Origin: Capnocytophaga catalasegens
Lineage (GTDB): Bacteria > Bacteroidota > Bacteroidia > Flavobacteriales > Flavobacteriaceae
NCBI RefSeq assembly: GCF_026005215.1
Contig: NZ_BPMA01000022.1
Span: 1 to 39,855 of the forward strand
Length of the DNA stretch: 39,855 nucleotides
Direction: 5' to 3'
In this document: positions 15,595 through 23,840 of the stretch, piece after piece
How the letters are laid out: each line of letters begins with the position of its first letter
Numbering within the stretch: position 1 is the stretch's first letter
Translations under genes and position numbers: made by a program
The notes under the pieces: model-generated
The model's database searches: none
Told to the model about the DNA's origin: nothing
What the model saw: the letters and a program-made list of their open reading frames with translations, nothing else

Positions 15595-17197
15595 TGTTTT
15601 TTTTCATTTTTTGATAGGCTTTTATTATTTCTTGGTTCTCTTTGTAAAGTCCAAAGTCTGTTTCATACATCAAAACGCTTTCTTTTTCAAGTTTTACTTT
15701 TTTGAAAACACCTCTGTATTTCATTGAAACAGGTTGATTGGTGTAAACTTTTGTATAACAATTATTTACTTCCATTTTTGTTTTTCGTTGCAGAATTTTC
15801 TTAACAACTTGACTTTGGATACATAATAGAATTAATTTTGATAATCTAAACACTTGATTATTTGTTGAAAAATCAGACAACAGCCATAAATCGTAATTGG
15901 TTTCTGAACCTTTTGGAAAATTAAATCCAAAACCTCCTAAACAATAGTTTTCATAAAAAACGAGAAAACTAAAATAAACACCACTTGTTTTATGTACTTT
16001 TTTAACGTATTCCCTTTGAATTACGCTAAACTCCGATGGTTTTACAGGAATTATTTTTAGTTTGTTGTGGTTTGATATATCTAAATCATTAGGAGGAATT
16101 TCTATACTTATGCACTGCTGTTTTTCTTGCTTTTGTGTTATTTTTGTTTTCGCTTTTTGCGAAGAATAAAAAATGCTCTTTCCTTGCTTGGCTATTTTAT
16201 TAACTTTTTTAAAGTAAGCGTTTTCACTTACAAACATAAATTTTTGATTCTCTCTTAAACCATCTAAAACACCATAATAGCTAACATTAAAAGGATTTGT
16301 TTTTTTTGAATAATCAGAATATTTGACCAGTGAAACAATAACACTTCGTGTTTTAGAGTTGTTCCCGTTCTGCCAAAATATGTTTTCTTCATTTTGTAAA
16401 GCCTCATATAATGTTCCAAAAACATATGTTGAATTTTCAAAAAGGTGTATTAATTTCTCGGTAACCTTTTCAGCCTTTTCTAAACTCTCATTTAATTTTT
16501 CTATACGACTTTGTAGCTCTTTTTTTGCATACTGCGTATTTCTTGCGTATTTGTGCATTTTGAAAAACAACAATAAGCAAGTTATTTGCCTTGCAGGAGT
16601 TTCATTGTTAAACCCTTCTAAAAAATCAAAAGTTTTACAGTATTTAATTTTTAATTTATTCTTCCAAATTCTGTAAATAATATCGTTAAATTCATCTACA
16701 TTATAAATGGTTATTTTTGTTTTTTGATACATATTTAGCTCTGTATGAAAAAGAAACGGATTAATACACGCTAAATTATTTGAGCATTGTTCCGATAAAA
16801 TTTTAATCATCTTAGAACTTAATGGTTTGGCTTTGGCTACGAATGCCTCGCGTGGGTGATGTTGATTTCCACTAAAAATTAAAGGTTCTGTTTTCTTGGG
16901 TAAAGGTCTGCTAAATTTTAATGCCTTTTGGAATTTTTCAAAACTATCAATTTGTTTAAAATCTTCCTCTGTATGAGTTAAAGCGTATTGTATGAATTTG
17001 TAGGAAAATAATATTGCATTCTCTACCTCTGAAAAATCATCAGTATTGTTGTAAGCTCTAAACTCAATGGTTTTTCTTTTAAAAAAACTTGGTATGTTTA
17101 TCAAATGCCTGATATAACCTTTGGTCATTGAGTTGGCAAAAACATTAAAAAGGTCTTTTTCAATTTTAGCTTCCTTAACTCTTTGCAGGTATTCCAA
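15584..17197 (-). CDS. Second half of split amidoligase, fused to GNAT (Mom-like) acyltransferase domain
   Basis: 537 residues from a TTG at 17197. It is the in-frame continuation of the gene at 17225-17614, separated only by TAA at 17225-17227 and nine sense codons. The first ~130 residues complete an amidoligase: LINIPSFFKRKTIEFRAYNN (the TxEFR strand) and a helical FSYKFIQYAL segment. A coiled-coil linker lies near 205-235 (KKELQSRIEKLNESLEKAEK). The last ~170 residues look like a GNAT acyltransferase: SGVYFSFLVFYENYCLGGFGFNFPKGSE, LWLLSDFSTNNQ and VYTNQPVSMKYRGVFKK, resembling the Mu Mom group that modifies adenine. Without the stop the product would be about 676 residues. The Mom likeness is moderate. 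Translation of this half requires readthrough or an internal start (TTG, or ATG at 17128). Confidence 0.6.
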   Translation of the reverse strand: MEYLQRVKEAKIEKDLFNVFANSMTKGYIRHLINIPSFFKRKTIEFRAYNNTDDFSEVENAILFSYKFIQYALTHTEEDFKQIDSFEKFQKALKFSRPLPKKTEPLIFSGNQHHPREAFVAKAKPLSSKMIKILSEQCSNNLACINPFLFHTELNMYQKTKITIYNVDEFNDIIYRIWKNKLKIKYCKTFDFLEGFNNETPARQITCLLLFFKMHKYARNTQYAKKELQSRIEKLNESLEKAEKVTEKLIHLFENSTYVFGTLYEALQNEENIFWQNGNNSKTRSVIVSLVKYSDYSKKTNPFNVSYYGVLDGLRENQKFMFVSENAYFKKVNKIAKQGKSIFYSSQKAKTKITQKQEKQQCISIEIPPNDLDISNHNKLKIIPVKPSEFSVIQREYVKKVHKTSGVYFSFLVFYENYCLGGFGFNFPKGSETNYDLWLLSDFSTNNQVFRLSKLILLCIQSQVVKKILQRKTKMEVNNCYTKVYTNQPVSMKYRGVFKKVKLEKESVLMYETDFGLYKENQEIIKAYQKMKKNNEK

Positions 17198-17224
17198 AGA
17201 AGGGGCTGGACACCACCAAGTCTC

Positions 17225-17614
17225 TTATTTCCAACTATCGATGTATGCTATTTCTTGGATATATGGAGCTGTATAATAGCTCAAATAAAAAACTTTTTTC
17301 AAATCGGAAAGAGAAAAATCACCAGCGTAAATATGAACGTGCAGGGCTTGAATCCAAGTAACTTTTCCCCCTTTTTCTTTAAGATTTTCAAAAACAGATT
17401 TTAGTAATTTTCTATCCTCTTGACAAAGTTTTAATGGAGGAGAATTAACCTCTCCTCCATATTCCATTGAAAAAGTAGAACGTTTGCCATCTGTGTTTGT
17501 TATGGTTTCTTCTTTGCTCCAACTAAATCCCATAGGCAAAGAAACCGCTTTTTTATTCACATCGGCAAATTCAAATTCTACTCCAAATGTCCTTTCTGTT
17601 ATTTTTTTTTGCAT
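17225..17614 (-). CDS. Amidoligase (COOH-NH2 ligase), N-terminal half, ended by an in-frame stop
   Basis: 129 residues, about half the family's usual ~300. Family-like motifs: TFGVEFEFADV at the start (the GxExE strand), FSMEYGGEVNSPPL (the E-GGEV-x-S-PP region), and ALHVHIYAGDFSLSDLKKVF (the conserved H-V-H strand). It ends in TAA at 17225. Downstream codons in the same frame continue the family pattern, so a single nonsense change is the simplest explanation. Amidoligases of the glutamine-synthetase fold form amide bonds. It directly abuts the DUF488 gene (TAAATG) and is expressed from the late promoter at 18043-18080. Confidence 0.7.
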   Translation of the reverse strand: MQKKITERTFGVEFEFADVNKKAVSLPMGFSWSKEETITNTDGKRSTFSMEYGGEVNSPPLKLCQEDRKLLKSVFENLKEKGGKVTWIQALHVHIYAGDFSLSDLKKVFYLSYYTAPYIQEIAYIDSWK

Positions 17615-18028
17615 TTAAAACAAAGTTAATTGTTCAGAATTACAACTACAATTGCCTTTCTTTTCTGTTCCGTCAAATTCTGTTACTTTAATCCCTAATT
17701 TTTCTTTTATCCAATCGGCTACCAAATGCCGATGACAAAAATCATTTGGTCTTTCAAAGCAAAGCAAAGCAATGTCTTTTCCTTGTGAAACAAGATTGAT
17801 GATTTGCTTTATTTCGTTAGGGTCTAATCTTCCTAATATTTCGCTGTTAAATCTTCGTGTGTACTCCTCTTTTCCTGATGTATTAAAAAGAATGTCTTTC
17901 GTTGGAGCAAACATTTTTAAATGCACCCATTTTCTCCAACGAGGAGGATACAATGATATATTCACTGGCAGTACTCCTGCTTCTTCTAATTTTTTAATGT
18001 TTCCAAAATAAGATGTATATACTTTCAT
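17615..18028 (-). CDS. DUF488-family protein, first gene of the enzyme cassette
   Basis: 137 residues. It shows the family pattern: VYTSYFGNIKKLEEAG at the start, ISLYPPRWRKWVHLKM with aromatic/basic residues, and LLCFERPNDFCHRHLVADWI, where two cysteines (C-x8-C-H-R-H) mark the conserved pocket. The C-terminal tail has a CSCNSE cluster ending LTLF. The family is widespread, its chemistry is unknown, and it often lies near nucleic-acid-modifying genes. Its late promoter with inverted repeat is 15 bases upstream, so this gene opens the operon that runs through terL. Confidence 0.75.
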   Translation of the reverse strand: MKVYTSYFGNIKKLEEAGVLPVNISLYPPRWRKWVHLKMFAPTKDILFNTSGKEEYTRRFNSEILGRLDPNEIKQIINLVSQGKDIALLCFERPNDFCHRHLVADWIKEKLGIKVTEFDGTEKKGNCSCNSEQLTLF

Positions 18029-18042
18029 TGTTTATTATTTTG

Positions 18043-18080
18043 CAAAGTTAATAAAAAAAGTGTAAAAAATACACGCTTTA
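18043..18080 (-). promoter_or_regulatory. Late promoter of enzyme cassette and terminase: -7 box plus inverted repeat
   Basis: Minus-strand TAACTTTG (18043-18050) fits TANNTTTG. The inverted repeat AAAAAAGTGTA / TACACGCTTTA (18054-18064, 18070-18080) matches the other three sites with one substitution per arm and the same 5-base spacer as the scaffold site. Centre-to-centre distance from the box is 20.5 bp. The arms are less perfect than at the other sites. Confidence 0.6.
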
Positions 18081-18100
18081 AACTAAAAAAATTAAAGGGG

Positions 18101-18391
18101 TTATTGTGGTAATTTACTTTTTATATAATCGTAAATTTCCTTATTTATCTGATACCCGTCGCCTATATCAATGCGGATTTTGTTAATTATTTTTCCATTT
18201 ATAATTTCTTCGACAAAGAATTTAAAATACCCAGCTTTTGCCTTCTTTACCACTTCTTCAAATTCTATCATCTTTTGTAAAATTTCACTTGTAATGGTTT
18301 GTCCTTTGAAGCTGAGTATGCCTAATTCGGTGTCTGTTTCGTTAAATTCAATGACAAAGGTTGTCATATTTTCCTTACCTTGATTATTCAT
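18101..18391 (-). CDS. Hypothetical phage protein
   Basis: 96 residues, not recognised. The frame starts MNNQGKENMTTFVIEF; the second Met (residue 9) is an equally good start. Sequence alternates strands (TTFVIEFNETD; YFKFFVEEIINGK) and a helix (SEILQKMIEFEEVVKKAKAG). It ends 21 bases before the inverted repeat at 18080. Downstream of it the late cassette begins with its own promoter. Confidence 0.6.
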   Translation of the reverse strand: MNNQGKENMTTFVIEFNETDTELGILSFKGQTITSEILQKMIEFEEVVKKAKAGYFKFFVEEIINGKIINKIRIDIGDGYQINKEIYDYIKSKLPQ

Positions 18392-18405
18392 AATATTATT
18401 ATTTT

Positions 18406-18636
18406 TTATCGTAGAGTTTTTTTTACAATTGATAATGCATTTTGTTTGATTTCGGAAGTATTTATGCCCAGCTTTTTATAAAATTCTTCATTTCCTGTTA
18501 AGCATTCATAAGCGATTTGTAGAGTGTGTTTTTCTTGTGGAGAAAACCCTAATTTGAAGTCTTTAAAAATCTGTAATGCTTCTTTTGTTTTTCCTGAAAG
18601 GAAAAGTTTTTTTGCTTTTTCTGTTTTTGTTTCCAT
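18406..18636 (-). CDS. Small helical protein (TPR-like), unknown
   Basis: 76 residues from the ATG at 18636. The frame is open to 18672, but that extension would overlap the preceding gene and has an unlikely hydrophobic start. The sequence KAKKLFLSGKTKEALQIFKDFKLG is a TPR-like helical pair, followed by EKHTLQIAYECLTGNEEFYKKLGI. Similar short proteins occur in Bacteroidota phages and conjugative elements as far as I recall. No function can be assigned. Confidence 0.6.
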   Translation of the reverse strand: METKTEKAKKLFLSGKTKEALQIFKDFKLGFSPQEKHTLQIAYECLTGNEEFYKKLGINTSEIKQNALSIVKKTLR

Positions 18637-18656
18637 ACTATAAAAAATAATTGATG

Positions 18657-18875
18657 CTATAATGATATCCATTTTCTGAAATCAATTCGCCGTTTTCGGT
18701 TGCCCATTTGATAATGCCTGTTTACGGTTTGTAAATCACTGTCAATTACGATACTTTTCATATAATGTAAAAACTCACAAGTTTTGGTTTTACCTTTGAT
18801 TTGCACCAATCTTGCCAGTTCTTTGGTGCTTGAAATATTGTATTTACCTATTTTTAAGATTTTTGATGTTTTCAT
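18657..18875 (-). CDS. Small basic hypothetical protein
   Basis: 72 residues, unrecognised. It starts MKTSKILKIGKYNISSTKELARLVQ and ends with a basic, aromatic segment (NRHYQMGNRKRRIDFRKWISL). Basic character and size suggest nucleic-acid contact, but no motif supports that. It stands 101 bases after the next upstream gene; that gap holds only a short in-frame remnant without a good start. Confidence 0.5.
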   Translation of the reverse strand: MKTSKILKIGKYNISSTKELARLVQIKGKTKTCEFLHYMKSIVIDSDLQTVNRHYQMGNRKRRIDFRKWISL

Positions 18876-18975
18876 TTTGATGTTTTTTTAGTTGAAAAAA
18901 TAGTTAGAAATCTCTTTAAAATCTTGAAAATTCATCTGTTTTACACTTTCAGTGATTAGAATATTTTCGACCTCT

Positions 18976-19176
18976 TTATCGTTTTTCGTTTTCTACTTCT
19001 TCAATATCACTTTCATTGATACTTCCGAATGTATATCCATTATCATTATTGAAATATACAAGAGATTCTTTATCATATTGTTGTAAAATTTCTATCAATT
19101 CAGCAACTGATAAGGTTTTTCCGCATTGTTCAGGTGAGTATCCGTTTTTGTGTGGTGTTATTTCTATTCGTGTCAT
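18976..19176 (-). CDS. Small acidic hypothetical protein
   Basis: 66 residues. It contains KTLSVAELIEILQQYDKESLVYFNNDNGYTFGSI, a pattern (L-L-x-x-x-D-x-x-x-VYF-x-x-DGYTYGSI) that recurs in small conserved Bacteroidota phage and chromosomal proteins of unknown role. The C-terminus is acidic. It is between the 50-residue gene at 19265 and the basic 72-residue gene, in the same direction. Confidence 0.6.
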   Translation of the reverse strand: MTRIEITPHKNGYSPEQCGKTLSVAELIEILQQYDKESLVYFNNDNGYTFGSINESDIEEVENEKR

Positions 19177-19264
19177 TTTTGATATATTTTAAATTTTTGA
19201 TTTTTAAATATTTAAGCAGTTTTACAACTTGCTTAGGTTGTTAGGTTTAATAGACAAACTCTAC

Positions 19265-19417
19265 TTAATAGATATTTACATCTGTTTCGACCCCGTCAAT
19301 ATCAATCGTTATAACTTTGCCCACTTCGTTTATTGGTTGTGTGGTTAGTATTCTAAATATTTTACCATTGTGCTTTGCTAAATAACTTGCTTTGTTTACT
19401 TTTAATTTTTCCTGCAT
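19265..19417 (-). CDS. 50-residue hypothetical protein
   Basis: ATG at 19417, stop TAA at 19265. The product starts MQEKLKVNKASYLAKHNG and has a strand pattern KIFRILTTQPI then KVITIDIDGVETDVNIY. Clear coding character: an uninterrupted frame with alternating hydrophobic residues in both halves and a short distance to the next gene. It is the first gene of the leftward group, about 50 bases after a possible -7 box TATCTTTA (minus strand, 19466-19473) that lacks a clear -33. Unrecognised. Confidence 0.6.
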   Translation of the reverse strand: MQEKLKVNKASYLAKHNGKIFRILTTQPINEVGKVITIDIDGVETDVNIY

Positions 19418-19567
19418 AACTCTATTTTTTTATTTGTTAATAATAAATGTTTCATTTTTACGATGTAAAGATATAAATTATTTTTGAAATATAAAAATAT
19501 AAGCACTTTTATTTTTGAAAATATCTACACCTCTAAAATATTGAATATTAAACTTTTATAAAAAATG

Positions 19568-19598
19568 TTGATTTTTTTTGAAAAAATAATTACATTTG
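19568..19598 (+). promoter_or_regulatory. Near-consensus rightward promoter
   Basis: TTG (19568-19570), 20 bases, then TACATTTG (19591-19598), a close match to the Bacteroidota vegetative consensus. The first codon of the rightward 73-residue gene follows 25 bases later. It is the best-formed rightward promoter in the prophage left of the immunity region. Confidence 0.7.
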
Positions 19599-19623
19599 CA
19601 CTTTTATTTTTAATCTTATTTCG

Positions 19624-19845
19624 ATGAATTACAGGATAAATAATATTTTTTTACTCATAAAAAATAACAAAGTTGTTTCCTGTGAGAGTAACTTAAAGGA
19701 CCTTATAAACCTCCTACCTGAGGAAATAAAAGGTATCCGTTCGTATGATTATTTTTACAGAAATTTCAAAAAGACTAATTATTTTCAGTTTAAATTCAAT
19801 AAAGATTTTTATTTTCAGAAAATAGACTATAATCAGGATGTCTGA
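19624..19845 (+). CDS. Lone rightward 73-residue protein, unknown
   Basis: 73 residues, not recognised, rich in aromatics and lysine (IRSYDYFYRNFKKTNYFQFKF). Its N-terminal part alternates hydrophobic and polar residues (YRINNIFLLIKNNKVVSC). It runs against all neighbouring genes, sits between the late cassette and the early module, and has its own strong promoter. That arrangement is common for genes expressed in the lysogen or for regulators. It lacks a recognisable DNA-binding motif. It converges on the 159-residue gene with an 18-base gap. Confidence 0.65.
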   Translation: MNYRINNIFLLIKNNKVVSCESNLKDLINLLPEEIKGIRSYDYFYRNFKKTNYFQFKFNKDFYFQKIDYNQDV

Positions 19846-19863
19846 GTTTTTTGTCTGTTGTCA

Positions 19864-20343
19864 TTACAATAAAGGTTTTGCTTGTTCTATTAAATCTATT
19901 TGTTCTTCTAAAAATTTATCTCTGATTTCAGCTGTTGGAAAAGCTAAGAAACTATGTGATGCTCTATAACTACTTTTATAAAGTTCATTTTCATGAACAT
20001 TTACACAATGTTTAAAATCATCTGAAATATTCCAATAAGGCTTCCAATTAGGATTTTCAGGATAATATCTTTTGATATATTCATCTCTTAACCATTCCAA
20101 TTGTGCTAAGGCAATTACTGCTTCTGCTATCTCCTTACTTTTAAAAACATCTTTATTACTTGGCATACTATGTAAATCTTTCTCAAAATATACCACTGCA
20201 TCTTCTATTATATAACCTTCTTTATCGAAAGCCTTTTTCCAAGTAATCTTTTCTTCTACTTTCTTAAATACAATCTTTTCAAAAGTAGACTTCTCTTTGT
20301 CTATTTCATACCCTTGTGGTACTTCGATTTTTAATTCTTTCAT
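19864..20343 (-). CDS. Conserved phage protein, unknown
   Basis: 159 residues. It starts MKELKIEVPQGYEIDKEKST, a beginning I recognise from many Bacteroidota phage proteins, followed by a FEKIVFKKVEEKITWKKAF segment. A helical part (AEAVIALAQLEWLRDEYIKRYYPE) follows, with an aromatic NWKPYWNIS region. The C-terminus resembles the RDKFLEEQIDLIEQAKPLL ending of that group. Often found near replication genes; role unknown. Its start overlaps the end of the next upstream gene by 38 bases. Confidence 0.65.
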   Translation of the reverse strand: MKELKIEVPQGYEIDKEKSTFEKIVFKKVEEKITWKKAFDKEGYIIEDAVVYFEKDLHSMPSNKDVFKSKEIAEAVIALAQLEWLRDEYIKRYYPENPNWKPYWNISDDFKHCVNVHENELYKSSYRASHSFLAFPTAEIRDKFLEEQIDLIEQAKPLL

Positions 20344-20746
20344 TTTTATAAATTTCTATTAGTTTTAAAATTAGTTGTTCACGGGCTTGTTTGTAAGTTT
20401 CATTAAACAGATTAATGCAAATATGTTTATTTTCATATTCTATTTCAATTTCATACCCATTCTTATTCTCTGTCATATAAACTATACTAAACAATCTTTT
20501 CTCTCTAAACCACTTGAAAACTTGTTCGTAAGTGGGAGCTGAGCAAAAAGGCTCTTCACTTTCGTTAGTATTGTGAGCCCATATCTCCTCAATATCTAAC
20601 ACACTAGTTTGTTCTGTTTTATTATGAGTTAGACAATGTATTTTTTCAGGATAGGAATAATAAAACAAACATTCCTGATCAAACCCTATTTCTTTTAATT
20701 TTTCCGCTATTTCGTACGAAACGAAAATGTCTTTTAAGGTATTCAT
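20306..20746 (-). CDS. Conserved phage protein, unknown
   Basis: 146 residues. The middle contains CSAPTYEQVFKWFREKR, and the C-terminus has a YKQAREQLILKLIEIYKN segment. This combination recurs in a family of small Bacteroidota phage proteins of unknown role. The N-terminus (FVSYEIAEKLKEIGFDQECLFYY) belongs to the same family. It is in tandem with the 159-residue gene, and the two families often co-occur. Confidence 0.65.
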   Translation of the reverse strand: MNTLKDIFVSYEIAEKLKEIGFDQECLFYYSYPEKIHCLTHNKTEQTSVLDIEEIWAHNTNESEEPFCSAPTYEQVFKWFREKRLFSIVYMTENKNGYEIEIEYENKHICINLFNETYKQAREQLILKLIEIYKNERIKNRSTTRV

Positions 20747-20747
20747 A

Positions 20748-21008
20748 TTATTTTTTAATTTTTCTTACTTCATTGTCTTTAATACAGAACCAGTAGCAGC
20801 CCCATAGTACATAAATGCCCCCGTCTTTATTGAACCCTAAAATTTCACTTTTATATAAAATATGACCATAATAACCTCCAAAAAAATCTATAACATCGCC
20901 TATCTTATATTTTTCGTGACTTTCTGTAAAACTATGATAGGTTCTTATATTTTGAATTATCTCTGCTTTTTTGTGCTGATATTTATATCTTAAATCTATT
21001 GCTTTCAT
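20748..21008 (-). CDS. Small protein, unknown
   Basis: 86 residues. An SH3-like strand pattern is visible (YKIGDVIDFFGGYYGHILYKSEILGF; GGIYVLWGCYWFCIK) with many aromatics. It overlaps nothing and is one base from the next gene. No family recognised. Confidence 0.55.
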   Translation of the reverse strand: MKAIDLRYKYQHKKAEIIQNIRTYHSFTESHEKYKIGDVIDFFGGYYGHILYKSEILGFNKDGGIYVLWGCYWFCIKDNEVRKIKK

Positions 21009-21044
21009 ATGTTATTTTTTTTACTTTCATTATTCTATTTGTTT

Positions 21045-21398
21045 TCATTTTCTTTTCAAATACTGGTTTATTTCCCTCTCAAACTCCTCAAACGAACGGC
21101 AAACAACATACTTATTTCCGTTTTCTGTAACGGCTTTTTGCCACGCTTTCTGCTTGTCGGTTTGCTTGTTCTTGCCGACTTTCATTTCGATACAAAGTGC
21201 CGAATGTTCTTTGTTGGCTTTGAGCAAAATCAAATCCGATACACCCGATGTAACACCTTGTTTTTTGAGATTTGCTGCCTCTGTTGCGTTGCGACTGCCT
21301 CCGTTGGGAACGGCAAATAATAACGGCTGTAAGTCAGGGTATTGTAACCGAAACCAACGCAAACACTCCTGTTGTAATAAACTTTCTTGTTGTTTCAT
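21045..21398 (-). CDS. VRR-NUC domain nuclease
   Basis: 117 residues. It shows the VRR-NUC pattern: LLFAVPNGGSRNATEAANLKKQGV, then GVSDLILLKA and ALCIEMKVGKNKQTDKQKAW, giving the catalytic Asp (SDL), the E-x-K pair and a downstream Gln. VRR-NUC enzymes are restriction-like nucleases of the PD-(D/E)XK class, often Holliday-junction or flap-processing in phages. It ends the early replication cluster after DnaB, with a 122-base gap that contains a degenerate TTCAAGGTTCCAAG-type repeat. Length is normal for the stand-alone phage form. Confidence 0.8.
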   Translation of the reverse strand: MKQQESLLQQECLRWFRLQYPDLQPLLFAVPNGGSRNATEAANLKKQGVTSGVSDLILLKANKEHSALCIEMKVGKNKQTDKQKAWQKAVTENGNKYVVCRSFEEFEREINQYLKRK

Positions 21399-21520
21399 TT
21401 TTTTTTATTAAAAGATTAAAATATTCAATGATTAAATGATTAAAAAAATTCAAGGTTCCAAGTTCCAAGTTCTTAGTTACTTGGATTTTGTTACTTGCTT
21501 CAAGGTTCTATTCGCTACCA

Positions 21521-22939
21521 CTAAAATGGCACGTCATTATTAAACGCCTGATGCGTATTTATCATTGGCAAAGGCTTAAATTCAGGTTTTTTGGCTTGAA
21601 TTTTATTCGATGTATTTTCAATATCAGAAAATTCCATATATTTCAAATTACAATTAACAACTGTAGCTCCAACCATTCCATTGCGAAACTTACCGACAAT
21701 AACTTCAACTTGCCCTTCGGTAGGCGTACCTTCTTCATCGTCCCATTGAGTGATTCCGTAATATTCAGGGCGATACAGAAACATCACTATATCGGCATCT
21801 TGCTCAATAGCTCCTGATTCTCGCAAATCAGATAACATCGGGCGTTTATGTCCTGATCTGTTTTCTACACTTCGCGATAATTGCGACAACGCTACAATAG
21901 GCACGTTTAATTCTTTGGCTAATGCTTTTAATCCTCTGGAAATTTCGCTAATTTCTTGCTCCCTATTCTTGCCCTTCCCTGATGTATTCATTAGTTGTAG
22001 ATAATCAATGTAAATTACTTTTACGCCTTTATCTCTAACTAATTTTTTTGTCTTAATCTTTAATGTCAAAGGTGAAATAGCCGGCTCGTCTTCAATGTAA
22101 ATAGGAAGCTTTGAAAAAGTTTCTCTTGCATATATCATTTTGTGAATATCATCATCAAGCAAATTACCTAATGCCAAATTATTAGCGTCTATTTTTGCAT
22201 AATTTGCCATTAAGCGTGCTGTACATTGTCGAGCAGACATTTCTAATGAAAAAACAGCAACAGGAATACCTTTTTGCGCCTGAAAAAGTGCATCATTAAG
22301 CAAGTACGCTGTTTTTCCCATTGCAGGGCGTGCAGCCAAAATGATTAAATCACTATTTTGATAACCGTTGAGTTTCTTTTGCATCTTTTTTAATGCAACA
22401 GGGACGCTACATACTCCATTTTCCCTACCATCGTTAAATAATTCGTCTACGTGGTCTTTAAAATCTTTACTCGGTTTGATGCTCAACCAATCGGAAATGA
22501 TATCAAGTTGTCTGTACGCGTGATTGAGTAGTTCAAACGGATTACTATCATCTTCATATGAAGTCTGAATGGTTTGTGAAAAAATTTCAATAATTCTGCG
22601 CTTAATGTAAAACTGCGTTAAAATATGACAATGTGCCTGATAGTGAGCAGAAGAACTTACTTTTTGTGTTAATTCTATGATATAAAATTCTTGACCAGCC
22701 AAATGCAATTTCTTTTGCTCCCGCAATTTATCTATCAAAGTAAGCAAATCGATATTTTTGCTTTCGTTGAAAAGACTTACCATTGCCAAATAAATCACTT
22801 GATGCTTAGAATTATAAAAAACATTTTCGCTCTTGAAAAGACTAATAATATCCCCGATACACTTTTGCCCATCAACTAACATCGCACCTAAAACGGCTTG
22901 TTCTATACCCTCATCGTGAGGCTGTTTATTTGCGTCCAT
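21521..22939 (-). CDS. dnaB: Replicative DNA helicase, DnaB-like
   Basis: 472 residues. N-terminal primase-interaction domain (DEGIEQAVLGAMLVDGQ), then a RecA-type motor: ILAARPAMGKTAYLLND (Walker A, ~205-215), IPVAVFSLEMSARQCTARL, KVIYIDYLQLM (Walker B), VALSQLSRSVENR and MLSDLRESGAIEQDADIVMFLYRP. All motifs typical of DnaB are intact. It unwinds phage DNA at the fork. The prophage has no obvious primase, so host DnaG is probably recruited. The upstream DUF6291 protein may be its loader. Confidence 0.95.
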   Translation of the reverse strand: MDANKQPHDEGIEQAVLGAMLVDGQKCIGDIISLFKSENVFYNSKHQVIYLAMVSLFNESKNIDLLTLIDKLREQKKLHLAGQEFYIIELTQKVSSSAHYQAHCHILTQFYIKRRIIEIFSQTIQTSYEDDSNPFELLNHAYRQLDIISDWLSIKPSKDFKDHVDELFNDGRENGVCSVPVALKKMQKKLNGYQNSDLIILAARPAMGKTAYLLNDALFQAQKGIPVAVFSLEMSARQCTARLMANYAKIDANNLALGNLLDDDIHKMIYARETFSKLPIYIEDEPAISPLTLKIKTKKLVRDKGVKVIYIDYLQLMNTSGKGKNREQEISEISRGLKALAKELNVPIVALSQLSRSVENRSGHKRPMLSDLRESGAIEQDADIVMFLYRPEYYGITQWDDEEGTPTEGQVEVIVGKFRNGMVGATVVNCNLKYMEFSDIENTSNKIQAKKPEFKPLPMINTHQAFNNDVPF

Positions 22940-23004
22940 TTTTTTACTTTCTTTTTTTTGACAATACTTTACTTATTTTTTAAAAGAAAATCGAAATTTA
23001 CCCA

Positions 23005-23763
<759 letters not shown>

Positions 23764-23840
23764 TTTTACTCTTTTTTAAATTTGTAATACTTCCATATTT
23801 TAATGATTTTAATTAACGTTAATTTTATTTTGAATATTCG

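Noticed and set aside
16323-16676. Rightward 117-residue frame within the amidoligase-GNAT gene
   Set aside because: Antisense shadow of a long coding frame; repetitive hydrophobic composition typical of such shadows.
18876-18975. Short open frame ending in a NFQDFKEISNYFFN-like peptide
   Set aside because: Some coding character but no convincing start; too short to list as a gene. It could be a remnant of the 66-residue gene's frame.
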